A stretch of 64,000 bases of DNA from Halomarinibacterium sedimenti (GCF_019312585.1 NZ_JAHWDP010000001.1:434001-498000), one strand, 5' to 3'. Counted from the stretch's first letter, positions 53,821 through 62,412 are shown. A program made the numbers and translations. The notes: generated by a model from the sequence alone, not told the origin.

Positions 53821-53863
53821 TTCTATGTTTGTAGAATTAAAATATTATTCTACATTTGTAGAG
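53821..53863 (+). promoter_or_regulatory. BlaI-type double operator covering a promoter
   Basis: Two dyads, TTCTATGTTTGTAGAA (53821-53836) and TTCTACATTTGTAGAG (53848-53863), lie 27 bp centre to centre. The second contains TACA-TT-TGTA, the BlaI/MecI box form. The promoter elements lie inside them: TTG (53829-53831) in the first and TACATTTG (53851-53858) in the second, 19 bases apart. The start codon follows at 53880. A repressor bound to both would block the promoter fully. Confidence 0.75.
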
Positions 53864-53879
53864 CATTAAAATAATCACT

Positions 53880-54245
53880 ATGCAATTATCCAATGCCGAA
53901 GAACAACTGATGCAATTTCTCTGGAAGCAGAAAAAAGCTTTTATGAAAGATCTTATCGATGCATATCCAGAACCCAAACCTGCACAAACAACCATAGCAA
54001 CACTCTTAAAACGGATGCAGGATAAAGAATTTGTGGATTATATTCAATTAGGGCGTTCTCGGGAATACTACCCTTTGGTGAAAAAAAGTGACTATTTTGG
54101 GAAACAAGTACATGGGATGATTAAGAATTTTTTTAATAATGATGCTACCCAGTTTGCGTCGTTCTTTACACAAGAAACCAATTTAAGTAAAGAAGAATTA
54201 GAAGATTTAAAAAAGCTCATTGAAGAACAAATAGAAAAGAAATAG
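53880..54245 (+). CDS. BlaI/MecI/CopY-family repressor
   Basis: A 121-residue winged-helix protein. 'LSNAEEQLMQFLWKQKKAFMKDLIDAYP' and 'TTIATLLKRMQDKEFVDYIQLGRSREYYPLV' are the DNA-binding region; the C-terminal helices (80-121) dimerise. In known systems the BlaR1-type membrane protease leads to repressor cleavage after a signal. The M56 gene follows after 1 bp and two operator dyads lie upstream, so it is autoregulated. No beta-lactamase or PBP gene lies nearby, so the regulated function is not resistance as far as this window shows. Confidence 0.92.
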   Translation: MQLSNAEEQLMQFLWKQKKAFMKDLIDAYPEPKPAQTTIATLLKRMQDKEFVDYIQLGRSREYYPLVKKSDYFGKQVHGMIKNFFNNDATQFASFFTQETNLSKEELEDLKKLIEEQIEKK

Positions 54246-54246
54246 T

Positions 54247-55980
54247 ATGGAACTTTATGTATTAAAATCGGCTGCGTGTTTGTTTCTCTTCTTCGGGTTT
54301 TACAAACTCTTTCTAGAAAAAGAATCGGTACACCTTTTTAAACGGTTTTATTTATTGGGAGCACTTTTGGTTTCCTTTGGCATTCCATTGGTTGTATTTT
54401 CTACCTATGTTGAAGTCCCTCTTACAGAGATTACGCAACACATAACCTATTCAAGTACCGAAGTGGTTGCTAAAAGTTCTTCCGGTTTTGAATTTTTGTT
54501 ACCTATTATTCTGTGGAGTGTATATGGGTTGGGTGTGCTTTTCTTCGGAACTCGTTTTGTTTTAAACATTCTAAGTATATTCAGACGAATTAAAAAACAT
54601 CCCCTTCAAAAAAATAGAAACTTTATTACCGTTTTATTAAATATCCCTACCATTCCTCATACCTTTTTTCAGTATATCTTTTTAAATAAAGAAAGTTTTG
54701 AAAACCGAAGCATCCCAAAAGAAGTGCTTTGGCATGAAGAAACCCACGCTCGTGAATTACACAGTTTAGACATCCTAATAATCGAATTAATACACATAAT
54801 CTTTTGGTTTAATCCGTTGTTTTATTTCTTCAAAAAATCGATGAAATTAAACCACGAATTTTTGGCAGACCAATCGGTTTTAAAAAGAGGGGTAAACACT
54901 TCTGCATATCAAAAAATTTTATTGGCATTCTCATCAAATGCTCAAATACCTGTGCTAGCGCACGCCATTAATTATTCATTCATCAAAAAACGATTTACAG
55001 TTATGAAAACACACACATCCAAACAAGCCATATGGCTTAGAACCATGTTATTACTGCCGTTAGTGGCATTAACATTGTATAGTTTCAGTACAAAAAAGAT
55101 TATTGAAAAACCCATAGAAAATGAGATAGTTACCGTATTTGAAAAAGCAACTCAAGAGGAAATAAACACCTACAATCAACTTGCCTCTCTGTACAATAAA
55201 CAACCCGAAGCAACAAGAGTAATTCCGCTTTCCGACTTAAAAACGTTGGAAACGATTTATCGAAAAATGACTTCGGAACAAAAAGAAATGGCGGTTCCAT
55301 TTCCTAATTGTCCGCCACAAGAAAAAAATATCAAAATTAAAATAAAAGGAGATAAAGTAATTGTGAACGATAAAGTAAGTTCCATTACAAGTTTTGCACA
55401 AGATCTTGATGCCATAACCAATGGATGGAAGAAAAAAGATTTCGAAAAAGTGGCCTTGGATATTCTAGTAAGTAATCCAGATAAGAAATTTATGGAGAGG
55501 CTAGAGGTAGAATTCAAAAAAACACAACTTTATAAAAACAATCCAAAAAAAGACGGCCTTATTCCACCACCACCTCCAAAACCCGATGGTAAAAATATTT
55601 TTATTGAAGAAGAAATCGAGGAAATTGAAGGTCCAAGAAAAAATGTTTTTATCGAAAAGGAAGTGGAAGAAATAAATACAAAAGAACCTACTATAGAGGA
55701 GGAAATTGAATATTATAATGAGTTTTTGGGTCCAGACACGCCTCCACCACCCCCTGCTCCAGACGCAGAAATACCACCGCCACCGCCAAATCCTGTGGAA
55801 CATATGAAAGAATTAGCTAAAAAAGGCGCGAAATTTTATTTTAATGGTGATGAAATAGCAGCAAATAAGGCAATTGAAATCGTTAAAAATTCGAATGACA
55901 TTAATATCGATATTCGAAAAGGAAATGACAAAGTCCCATATGTAAAACTCTCAAAGACGCCCATAAAAATTGAAGATTAA
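54247..55980 (+). CDS. BlaR1-like M56 membrane metallopeptidase with Pro-rich exported tail
   Basis: A 577-residue protein. Several membrane segments (about 3-20, 33-52, 80-105, 180-200, 262-280) and the M56 zinc motif H163-E-E-T-H167 with 'NHEFLADQ' downstream. The exported part (about 285-577) lacks the penicillin-binding sensor domain of true BlaR1. Instead it has acidic repeats ('IFIEEEIEEIEGPRKNVF') and two Pro-rich stretches (PPPPPKP, PPPPPAP, PPPPPNP), and a short beta-rich end. Such tails are frequent in Bacteroidota. The signal sensed is unknown; the Pro-rich parts could span the periplasm. Confidence 0.9.
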   Translation: MELYVLKSAACLFLFFGFYKLFLEKESVHLFKRFYLLGALLVSFGIPLVVFSTYVEVPLTEITQHITYSSTEVVAKSSSGFEFLLPIILWSVYGLGVLFFGTRFVLNILSIFRRIKKHPLQKNRNFITVLLNIPTIPHTFFQYIFLNKESFENRSIPKEVLWHEETHARELHSLDILIIELIHIIFWFNPLFYFFKKSMKLNHEFLADQSVLKRGVNTSAYQKILLAFSSNAQIPVLAHAINYSFIKKRFTVMKTHTSKQAIWLRTMLLLPLVALTLYSFSTKKIIEKPIENEIVTVFEKATQEEINTYNQLASLYNKQPEATRVIPLSDLKTLETIYRKMTSEQKEMAVPFPNCPPQEKNIKIKIKGDKVIVNDKVSSITSFAQDLDAITNGWKKKDFEKVALDILVSNPDKKFMERLEVEFKKTQLYKNNPKKDGLIPPPPPKPDGKNIFIEEEIEEIEGPRKNVFIEKEVEEINTKEPTIEEEIEYYNEFLGPDTPPPPPAPDAEIPPPPPNPVEHMKELAKKGAKFYFNGDEIAANKAIEIVKNSNDINIDIRKGNDKVPYVKLSKTPIKIED

Positions 55981-55998
55981 GTTTTAGTTTCAATCAAA

Positions 55999-56029
55999 AA
56001 AAGGTCTCAAGAAATTGAGACCTTTTTTT
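55999..56029 (+). terminator. Intrinsic terminator of the blaI-blaR1-like operon
   Basis: AGGTCTCAA and TTGAGACCT form the stem with a GAAA loop, followed by T7. It closes the two-gene operon. Confidence 0.9.
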
Positions 56030-56085
56030 GTAACAAATTCAAACAATTTACGTTCTAATTATCTATTCATCAATCAACAACAGCT

Positions 56086-57186
56086 ATGTTACAACGTTTT
56101 TTTATTTTCTGCTCGGGTGCAGACATCGATATTCTTGACCAATGTTCTGCGGGGGAGAAAACCAAGTATGCGGGGATAGGCGCCACCGTTTTCTTTACGG
56201 CGGTAATGGCAACAATCGCTGCCTCATATGCCTTATTTACAGTTTTCGACACGATGTTTACGGCTATTCTCTTCGGGCTTATTTGGGGAATGCTCATCTT
56301 TAATCTGGATCGATTTATTGTTTCTACCATTAAAAAAAGAGATAGCATTTTTGACGAATTAATTCAAGCTTCACCACGAATTCTCTTAGCTATTATTATT
56401 GCCATTGTTATTTCAAAACCTTTAGAATTGAAAATTTTTGAAAAAGAAATCAATCAGGTGCTTTTGGAAGAAAAAAATGAAATGACACTAGAAAATAAAG
56501 ACCAATTAGCCCTTCAGTTTTCACCTAACATTGAATCATTAAAATCTGAAAATGAAAGTTTAAAACAAGAAATAATTAACAAAGAGACCGAAGTAAACAA
56601 TTTATATGAAACCTATATTGCCGAAGCAGAAGGACGAAAAGGCACCGAACTCGTTGGGAAAGGACCTGTATACAAGGAAAAACGAGAAAAACACGATGCA
56701 GAGTTGGCGGCACTATCAGAATTACGAAATACAAATACCGAAAAAATTACTGCCAACGAAGCACAAATGGCGTTATTGGCTTCAGAATATCAAACCAAAG
56801 TGGCTGAAACCCAACCCGTAATTGACGGTTTTGATGGATTAATGGCACGAGTCAATGCATTAAATAAGCTCCCTTGGTTACCTTCATTATTTATCTTTTT
56901 GCTGTTTTTAGCTATTGAAACCTCCCCTATTATTGCCAAATTGCTTTCCCCTAAAGGAGCGTATGATTTAAAATTGGCAGAGCAAGAAGGTGCCGTTACT
57001 ACTTGGGTAGCACAACAAAAGTCCCAGCGTGATATTTTAGTAACGACAGATCGTGAAGTTAATAATCGAGTGTATGCAGACATTGCTGAAGAGCAAGAGT
57101 TATATGATTATAAACGAAAAAAAGCACGAGAACTCATGCAAATGCAAGCCGATGCCTTTTACAAAAAACAGAAAAGTGTTTTATAA
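56086..57186 (+). CDS. DUF4407 membrane protein
   Basis: A 366-residue protein matching DUF4407. Two N-terminal membrane segments (about 28-50, 57-78) and one near 92-110 are followed by a long coiled coil (about 120-245, 'ESLKSENESLKQEIINKETEV'), one further membrane pair near 260-285, and a charged cytoplasmic end. The family is uncharacterised. The N-terminal 'FFIFCSGADIDIL' and 'NLDRFIVSTIKK' are typical. It overlaps the convergent ATP-grasp gene by 6 bp. Confidence 0.85.
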   Translation: MLQRFFIFCSGADIDILDQCSAGEKTKYAGIGATVFFTAVMATIAASYALFTVFDTMFTAILFGLIWGMLIFNLDRFIVSTIKKRDSIFDELIQASPRILLAIIIAIVISKPLELKIFEKEINQVLLEEKNEMTLENKDQLALQFSPNIESLKSENESLKQEIINKETEVNNLYETYIAEAEGRKGTELVGKGPVYKEKREKHDAELAALSELRNTNTEKITANEAQMALLASEYQTKVAETQPVIDGFDGLMARVNALNKLPWLPSLFIFLLFLAIETSPIIAKLLSPKGAYDLKLAEQEGAVTTWVAQQKSQRDILVTTDREVNNRVYADIAEEQELYDYKRKKARELMQMQADAFYKKQKSVL

Positions 57187-58071
57187 AAACTGAATAATCC
57201 CTTCGGCAAAAGATTTTGCCGAAGCCGGGTTGTTTCGCACCCATAATTCAGGTTCTACAATTTCTAATTCAGAAAGGTAGATTTTGCCTTCGTTATCCCA
57301 AATAATATCCGCTCGTCCATAGGCTGGCATAGGATCGCAAGCAGCAAATACTTTTTCAGCAAAAGCAATTTCTTCTTTAGAAGCTTCGTAAGGATGGACC
57401 GTTCCGCCAAAATCATCTTGCACCCTAAAGTCGCCAGGTTTCGCTTTCTTTAAGATAGCGTGGGTAAACTTTCCGTTAAATACCATTAAAGATACCTCCC
57501 CCAACGTAGTGATAGTTTCTTGATATTCTTGAACAAGCATATCTCTTTCTTCAACCAACTTTTTGAAAAAGTCTTCCTTTTCAGGAATCTCACGTTCAAA
57601 AATTTTATAGGTATGAAAGGCAGCCCCCGAAATGGCAGGTTTTATGACAATGTTTTTCCACTGATAAATAAAACAGACTTCTTTTAAATTTTGCCAGTTT
57701 CCAGTATCTACAAAATGGGTAGGTACTATGGAAATTCCTTTTGCTTGTAAATCTTTCAGATAGTGTTTGTCGATATTCCATTTAATTAATGAATAAGGGT
57801 TAATTAAAATGGTCTTCTCTTTAATGTTTTCCAACCAGGGCCAAAACTCATCAAAGCGCTCAAAATAATCCCATATGGTTCTAAAAACAACTGCTTTTGT
57901 TTGGCTCCAATCGTAATTAGGGTCGTCCCAATAAGTTCTTGCAACGGTTAATCCTTTTGCTTCCAAAGCTTCTTTTAGAAATTGATATTCGTCTAAAATA
58001 TTCTGAATGTATGAGGTGACAACTTCAGGCTTGTGATAGGGTTTACAGGTGAGGATGGTAACGTCTGTCAT
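57181..58071 (-). CDS. ATP-grasp protein of unknown specificity
   Basis: A 296-residue ATP-grasp enzyme. 'VFRTIWDYFERFDEF' and 'LINPYSLIKWNIDKHYLKDL' form the first domain; 'NIVIKPAISGAAFHTYKI' is the ATP-binding region; 'MLVQEYQETITTLGEVSLM' and 'YGRADIIWD...LSELEIVEPELW' carry the metal-binding Asp and Glu. It resembles small stand-alone ATP-grasp ligases related to glutathione synthetase and the cycloserine-forming ligase DcsG. Substrate unknown. It lies 10 bp downstream of the Rrf2 regulator gene and may be cotranscribed with it. Confidence 0.83.
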   Translation of the reverse strand: MTDVTILTCKPYHKPEVVTSYIQNILDEYQFLKEALEAKGLTVARTYWDDPNYDWSQTKAVVFRTIWDYFERFDEFWPWLENIKEKTILINPYSLIKWNIDKHYLKDLQAKGISIVPTHFVDTGNWQNLKEVCFIYQWKNIVIKPAISGAAFHTYKIFEREIPEKEDFFKKLVEERDMLVQEYQETITTLGEVSLMVFNGKFTHAILKKAKPGDFRVQDDFGGTVHPYEASKEEIAFAEKVFAACDPMPAYGRADIIWDNEGKIYLSELEIVEPELWVRNNPASAKSFAEGIIQFL

Positions 58072-58081
58072 TCCGGCTTAA

Positions 58082-58495
58082 TCATAAGTAATTTAAATCT
58101 TCTTGTAAATCTGTAATACGAACATTTTTAATAGAGTTTCGAAGGGATTCCTTCTCAAATGCAACTAAGTTATGAATAGGACACGGATTTATTTCATTAC
58201 AGCTCTCAAAATTTAGGATACATTGGCTAAAGTTATCCTTTCCTTCCAATTCAATAATAATATCCATCACAGACCTATCTTTTTGTTCTTTGGTTAGATA
58301 AAAGCCTCCATAAGGTCCCTTTACCGAATGAATAAAATTTTTGGAAGCTAATTGATTCAAAATCTTCGATAAAAAGGGCTTATGCAAATCCAGTGCATTA
58401 GCAACATCTTTTGCCAAGACTCTTTGTTCTTCTGAAGAATGTACTGCAATATAGTGGAGGGCTTTTAACGCGTATTTTGACGTATTTGCAAACAT
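58082..58495 (-). CDS. Rrf2-family transcriptional regulator, probable Fe-S sensor
   Basis: A 137-residue protein from the ATG at 58495 ('MFANTSKYALKALHYIA'). The winged helix is residues 1-80 ('KPFLSKILNQLASKNFIHSVKGPYGGF'). Three cysteines, C92, C99 and C105, correspond to the cluster ligands of IscR and NsrR (C-X5-C-X5-C), here spaced C-X6-C-X5-C. NsrR-type members sense nitric oxide. The gene is divergent from the nos operon, so it is the obvious candidate regulator of N2O reductase expression and of itself. Confidence 0.9.
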   Translation of the reverse strand: MFANTSKYALKALHYIAVHSSEEQRVLAKDVANALDLHKPFLSKILNQLASKNFIHSVKGPYGGFYLTKEQKDRSVMDIIIELEGKDNFSQCILNFESCNEINPCPIHNLVAFEKESLRNSIKNVRITDLQEDLNYL

Positions 58496-58556
58496 AAATT
58501 TCGAATTCCTACGGCGCAAAAATACAATTTTCTAAAAAAGACTTGAAAGTATTTTT

Positions 58557-58601
58557 TATGATTTTGGTCATATTTTAGAACAAGTACACCCTTTACTTTT
58601 G
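58557..58601 (+). promoter_or_regulatory. nos operon promoter with CRP-shaped inverted repeat
   Basis: The -7 box TACTTTTG is at 58594-58601. No TTG lies at the -33 distance. Instead TATGA-N6-TCATA (58557-58572) is centred about 40-41 bases before the expected start of transcription. The arm length and N6 gap equal those of CRP-family sites (TGTGA-N6-TCACA), which activate from this position. It could also be an Rrf2 site. Confidence 0.5.
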
Positions 58602-58626
58602 CTTAGATAATTTAACAATCATACCT

Positions 58627-59124
58627 ATGAAACTTAGTTTTAAAATTTTAGCAATTTCAACTTTAGCTCTACTTATGAGTTGTGGAGAGAAAGATACCAA
58701 AAAAGAAGAGAAAATATCTATTGGGACTACCCAACCAAAAAAGGAAGAGGTTAAAAAAGAAGTCGCAAAGGCTTCTGAAACGATAGACCTAACTAATAAA
58801 GGTATTGGCCCTATAACAAGTGTCACGCTGGATGCAGAGATTAATTCTGCCATGGCTTTAAAAGGTGAAGAAGTATTTAAAGCAAAATGTACTGCTTGCC
58901 ATAAAATAGGCAAGAAATTTATTGGCCCTGCCCCAAACAAGATTTTGGAACGCAGAACTCCAGAATGGGTAATGAACATGATTTTAAATCCGGAGGAAAT
59001 GACTCAAAAGGATCCTCTTGCAAAACAATTATTGATAGAATTTAATGGCTCTCCTATGGCAAATCAAGGTTTAACAGAAGAAGAAGCTAGAAGTATTTTG
59101 GAATATTTCAGAACACTTGAATAA
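58627..59124 (+). CDS. Monohaem cytochrome c lipoprotein of the nos operon
   Basis: A 165-residue protein with a lipoprotein signal (lipobox LLMSC, C19), a Lys/Glu-rich linker (20-65) and a class I cytochrome c domain: haem site C88-T-A-C91-H92 and axial Met144 in 'NGSPMANQG'. It most likely carries electrons to NosZ, since it is the first gene of the nos operon. It precedes the fasciclin gene by 24 bp. C-type cytochromes are regular parts of clade II nos clusters. Confidence 0.9.
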   Translation: MKLSFKILAISTLALLMSCGEKDTKKEEKISIGTTQPKKEEVKKEVAKASETIDLTNKGIGPITSVTLDAEINSAMALKGEEVFKAKCTACHKIGKKFIGPAPNKILERRTPEWVMNMILNPEEMTQKDPLAKQLLIEFNGSPMANQGLTEEEARSILEYFRTLE

Positions 59125-59148
59125 AATAATTACTAAAACCAATTAATT

Positions 59149-59724
59149 ATGAAAGCACTATTAAAAACAGCTTTTGTTTTATTAAGTTTCTTAGCAGTTA
59201 TAAGCTGTAAAAACAACACCCCTAACGAAACTAACGATGCAAAAGTAGATTCCCCTTCTGAAAATGCTACCACCGAATCTCAAGGGCAAGCATTTTTGAA
59301 GGATGACGAAGCCACACCCAATGTCCTAGATATTGCTATTGGCTCTCCAGATCACACTACCCTAGTTGCTGCTGTGCAAGCAGCGTCATTAGAAAATGCG
59401 CTAGTAAATACGGGACCTCTAATGGTTTTTGCACCAACTAATGAAGCATTTAACAAACTCCCTGAAGGGACAGTCGAAAATTTATTGAAGCCTGAGAATA
59501 AGGACCAATTAGCCTTTATTTTAAAGCATCATGTAACTCCCGGAAAATACGACAAAGAATTCCTGAAAAAATTCAAAACGTTGGGACAAGCAAGTAATGA
59601 AAATGTTATCGTAGAAGTAAAAGATGAAGATGTATTTATAGGAGGAGCAAAAATTATTGCTAGCGTACCCGCTGGAAATGGTATTGTTCACGTAGTAGAT
59701 GCCGTCATCCTTCCAAACAATTAA
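59149..59724 (+). CDS. Fasciclin-domain lipoprotein of the nos operon
   Basis: A 191-residue protein with a lipoprotein signal (lipobox AVISC, about C20), a polar linker and one fasciclin (FAS1) domain (about 55-188). 'VFAPTNEAFNKLPEGTVENLL' and 'LKHHVTPGKY' are the two FAS1 signatures and 'IVHVVDAVILP' the end. FAS1 domains mediate adhesion or protein contacts. In this operon it may hold the cytochrome and NosZ together on the membrane. That is inference; no metal site is visible. Confidence 0.9.
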   Translation: MKALLKTAFVLLSFLAVISCKNNTPNETNDAKVDSPSENATTESQGQAFLKDDEATPNVLDIAIGSPDHTTLVAAVQAASLENALVNTGPLMVFAPTNEAFNKLPEGTVENLLKPENKDQLAFILKHHVTPGKYDKEFLKKFKTLGQASNENVIVEVKDEDVFIGGAKIIASVPAGNGIVHVVDAVILPNN

Positions 59725-59747
59725 TCACTAATCGTAAATAATTAACA

Positions 59748-61712
59748 ATGAAAAAAATAATCCATTTAATTACAGCTTTTGCCTTCCTAGGAATGCTTAT
59801 AAGCTGTGGTAACAATTCGCAAAACATAAAGAAAAAGCAGGGAGCACTTGGCTCTAACGCAGCCGAAAAAGTGTATGTAGCTCCCGGTGAATATGACGAA
59901 TACTACGCCTTTATTTCTGGAGGTTTTAGCGGTCAGCTTTCTGTTTATGGACTACCATCTGGAAGACTGTTTAAAGTAATCCCTGTTTTCTCGCAAGATG
60001 CAGAAAAAGCTTGGGGATATAATGAAGAAACTAAACCTATGCTTAATACTTCTCACGGATTTGTTCCTTGGGACGATGCCCACCACCCGGATATTTCGCA
60101 AACCAACGGAGTGGTAGATGGACGTTGGGTATTCATCAACGGAAACAATACCCCACGTATTGCAAAAATTGATTTAACAACTTTCGAAACAACAGAGATT
60201 ATAGAAATCCCTAACAGTGCAGGTAACCATAGTTCCTCATTTGTAACTGAAAACACTGAATATGTTGTCGCAGGAACTCGCTTTTCTGTACCCATTCCGC
60301 AAAGAGATATGCCTATAAAAGAATACAAAGGAAACTTTAAAGGATCATTATCTTTTATAAGTGTAGATCCTGAGGATGGCGGAATGGATCTTAAATTCCA
60401 GATTATGATGCCCGGTTTCGATTACGACTTGGCACACCCAGGGCGTGGTGCATCTCACGGATGGTTCTTCTTCTCTACATATAACACGGAAGAAGCTAGC
60501 ACATTGATGGAAGTTAATGCTTCTCAAAATGACAAAGACTTTATCGCTGCGGTAAACTGGAAAAAAGCCGAAGAATACATCAAGGCTGGAAAAGGAAAAA
60601 TGATGCCTGCAAAATATGCACATAATGTGTATAATGAAAAAACCCATACAGCAACTTCAACAATGAAAGACGAAGTGCTTATGTTGGATGCTTCAGAATT
60701 ACCTGGCTTGGTTTATTTATTACCCACACCAAAATCTCCTCACGGTTGTGATGTAGATCCTTCTGGTGAATATATTGTTGGTAATGGTAAACTTTCTGCA
60801 AACCTTACAATTCATTCATTTACAAAAATGCTTGCCGCTATTGAAGCGAAAAAGTTTGACGGGGAAGCCTATGGTATTCCGATCTTAAAATTTGAAGATG
60901 TATTGGCCGGAGTAGTAGATCAAGCTGGATTGGGACCACTTCATACTGAGTTTGATGGTAAAGGAAATGCCTATACAACATTCTTCATTTCTTCTGAAGT
61001 GGTAAAATGGAAATTAGGCACATGGGAAGTAGTCGACAGACAACCGTGTTACTATTCAGTAGGTCACTTAATGATTCCAGGAGGAAACTCTAGAGAACCT
61101 TTTGGAGATTATGTTCTTGCAATGAATAAAATCACTAAAGATCGTTATCTCCCAACGGGACCCGAAGTAACACAATCAGCTCAGTTATACGATATTTCTG
61201 GTGATAAAATGGAGCTTTTATTAGACTTCCCAACCATTGGTGAGCCTCATTACGCTGCAGGAATTAGAGCCGACATAGTCATGAAAAATTCTAAGAAAAT
61301 ATACAAACTTGAAGAAAATGAACACCCATTTGCAGTAAAAACCGAAGCAGATACAAAAGTTGTTAGAGATGGAAATGTAGTACACGTATACATGACGATG
61401 ATACGAAGTCACTTTGCGCCAGATAATATTGAAGGGATTAAAGTAGGTGATAAAGTATATTTCCACGTAACCAACCTAGAGCAGGATTACGATGTGCCAC
61501 ACGGTATAAGTATGATTGGAGCGAATACATCCGAATTATTAATTATGCCTGGGCAGACTGAAACCTTCCTATGGGAACCCAAACAAGTAGGGGTTTGGCC
61601 ATTCTACTGTACAGATTTCTGTTCTGCATTGCACCAAGAAATGCAAGGATATGTTAGAGTTTCACCAGCTAGCTCAACCTTACCACTATCTTGGTCCTTA
61701 GGTGAAGATTAA
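59748..61712 (+). CDS. nosZ: Nitrous oxide reductase, clade II (Sec-type, lipoprotein)
   Basis: A 654-residue copper enzyme reducing N2O to N2. The signal is a Sec-type lipoprotein peptide (lipobox GMLISC, C20) with no twin arginine, the mark of clade II. The propeller has 'DDAHHPDIS' with CuZ histidines, 'GRGASHGWFFF' and 'SPHGCDVDPSG'. The C-terminal cupredoxin has the CuA motif C621-xxx-C625-xxx-H629-xx-M632 ('YCTDFCSALHQEM'). Electron donor and maturation genes (cytochrome c, nosL, nosD) flank it. Lipidation implies that the enzyme is tethered to a membrane. Confidence 0.97.
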   Translation: MKKIIHLITAFAFLGMLISCGNNSQNIKKKQGALGSNAAEKVYVAPGEYDEYYAFISGGFSGQLSVYGLPSGRLFKVIPVFSQDAEKAWGYNEETKPMLNTSHGFVPWDDAHHPDISQTNGVVDGRWVFINGNNTPRIAKIDLTTFETTEIIEIPNSAGNHSSSFVTENTEYVVAGTRFSVPIPQRDMPIKEYKGNFKGSLSFISVDPEDGGMDLKFQIMMPGFDYDLAHPGRGASHGWFFFSTYNTEEASTLMEVNASQNDKDFIAAVNWKKAEEYIKAGKGKMMPAKYAHNVYNEKTHTATSTMKDEVLMLDASELPGLVYLLPTPKSPHGCDVDPSGEYIVGNGKLSANLTIHSFTKMLAAIEAKKFDGEAYGIPILKFEDVLAGVVDQAGLGPLHTEFDGKGNAYTTFFISSEVVKWKLGTWEVVDRQPCYYSVGHLMIPGGNSREPFGDYVLAMNKITKDRYLPTGPEVTQSAQLYDISGDKMELLLDFPTIGEPHYAAGIRADIVMKNSKKIYKLEENEHPFAVKTEADTKVVRDGNVVHVYMTMIRSHFAPDNIEGIKVGDKVYFHVTNLEQDYDVPHGISMIGANTSELLIMPGQTETFLWEPKQVGVWPFYCTDFCSALHQEMQGYVRVSPASSTLPLSWSLGED

Positions 61713-61753
61713 AAAAGGGAATTGATAAGATTAGTAATTAGTAATTCCTTTAT

Positions 61754-61777
61754 GGGTGGGGCCTAAAAACCCCACCC
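61754..61777 (+). promoter_or_regulatory. Strong intercistronic RNA hairpin after nosZ
   Basis: GGGTGGGG (61754-61761) and CCCCACCC (61770-61777) form a perfect 8-bp, G/C-rich stem with an 8-base loop, very strong for this AT-rich genome. There is no T-run after it, so it is unlikely to terminate well. It may protect or partially attenuate the nosZ message, lowering expression of the genes behind it. Confidence 0.6.
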
Positions 61778-61797
61778 TAACTTTAAATAACTACAAC

Positions 61798-62412
61798 ATG
61801 AAGCTTAAAAAATCAAATATTATTATGCTATTGGCTTCCCTATCCATTTTAGGCCTATTCCTTTTTCCCCTTTGGAATATCACCTTGGAAGCCCCTCAAT
61901 ATCCCATTCCACTGGGGATGGATATCTACATAAATGATTTTGCAGATGCAAATCCTCACGATATAAAAAATATTAATTTGATGAATCACTATGTAGGGAT
62001 GAAATACATTCCGGAGTCCATTCCAGAATTTAAAATATTTCCAGCAGTAATCATTACGATGTCAATCCTAGGTTTATTAATAGGATTAAAAGGAAACTAC
62101 AAATGGTTTTTAGGCTGGTTAATTGTCATGCTCATACTTTCAGGAGCGGGAATTTATGATTTCTACTTGTGGGAACATGATTATGGACACAATCTAGATC
62201 CTAAGGCTATTATGAAATTCACTAATCCCGATGGCAGTATTATGGGCTTTCAACCTCCTTTATTTGGATCAAAAGATATTCTTAACTTTAGAGCACATTC
62301 CTATCCACAATTAGGCGCCTATTTTCTGGCCTTTGGTATGTTCTTATCTTTTATAGCATTCTGGTTAGGAAAAAAAGAAAAGGCTAAAACTCTCAATAAT
62401 GAAAGCAATTAA
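61798..62412 (+). CDS. Membrane protein of the nos operon
   Basis: A 204-residue integral membrane protein from the ATG at 61798; a GTG at 61756 lies in the hairpin and is rejected. Membrane segments are near 8-26, 80-98, 103-122 and 170-192. A large periplasmic loop ('LEAPQYPIPLGMDIYINDF') follows the first. 'HDYGHNLDPKAIMKF' provides possible metal-binding His/Asp. Similar small membrane proteins sit directly behind nosZ in Bacteroidota and other clade II clusters; their role is not known. Its end overlaps nosL by 14 bp. Confidence 0.78.
   Translation: MKLKKSNIIMLLASLSILGLFLFPLWNITLEAPQYPIPLGMDIYINDFADANPHDIKNINLMNHYVGMKYIPESIPEFKIFPAVIITMSILGLLIGLKGNYKWFLGWLIVMLILSGAGIYDFYLWEHDYGHNLDPKAIMKFTNPDGSIMGFQPPLFGSKDILNFRAHSYPQLGAYFLAFGMFLSFIAFWLGKKEKAKTLNNESN

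Noticed and set aside
53880-55980. Beta-lactam resistance locus
   Set aside because: No beta-lactamase or PBP2a-like gene is linked and the sensor domain is missing.
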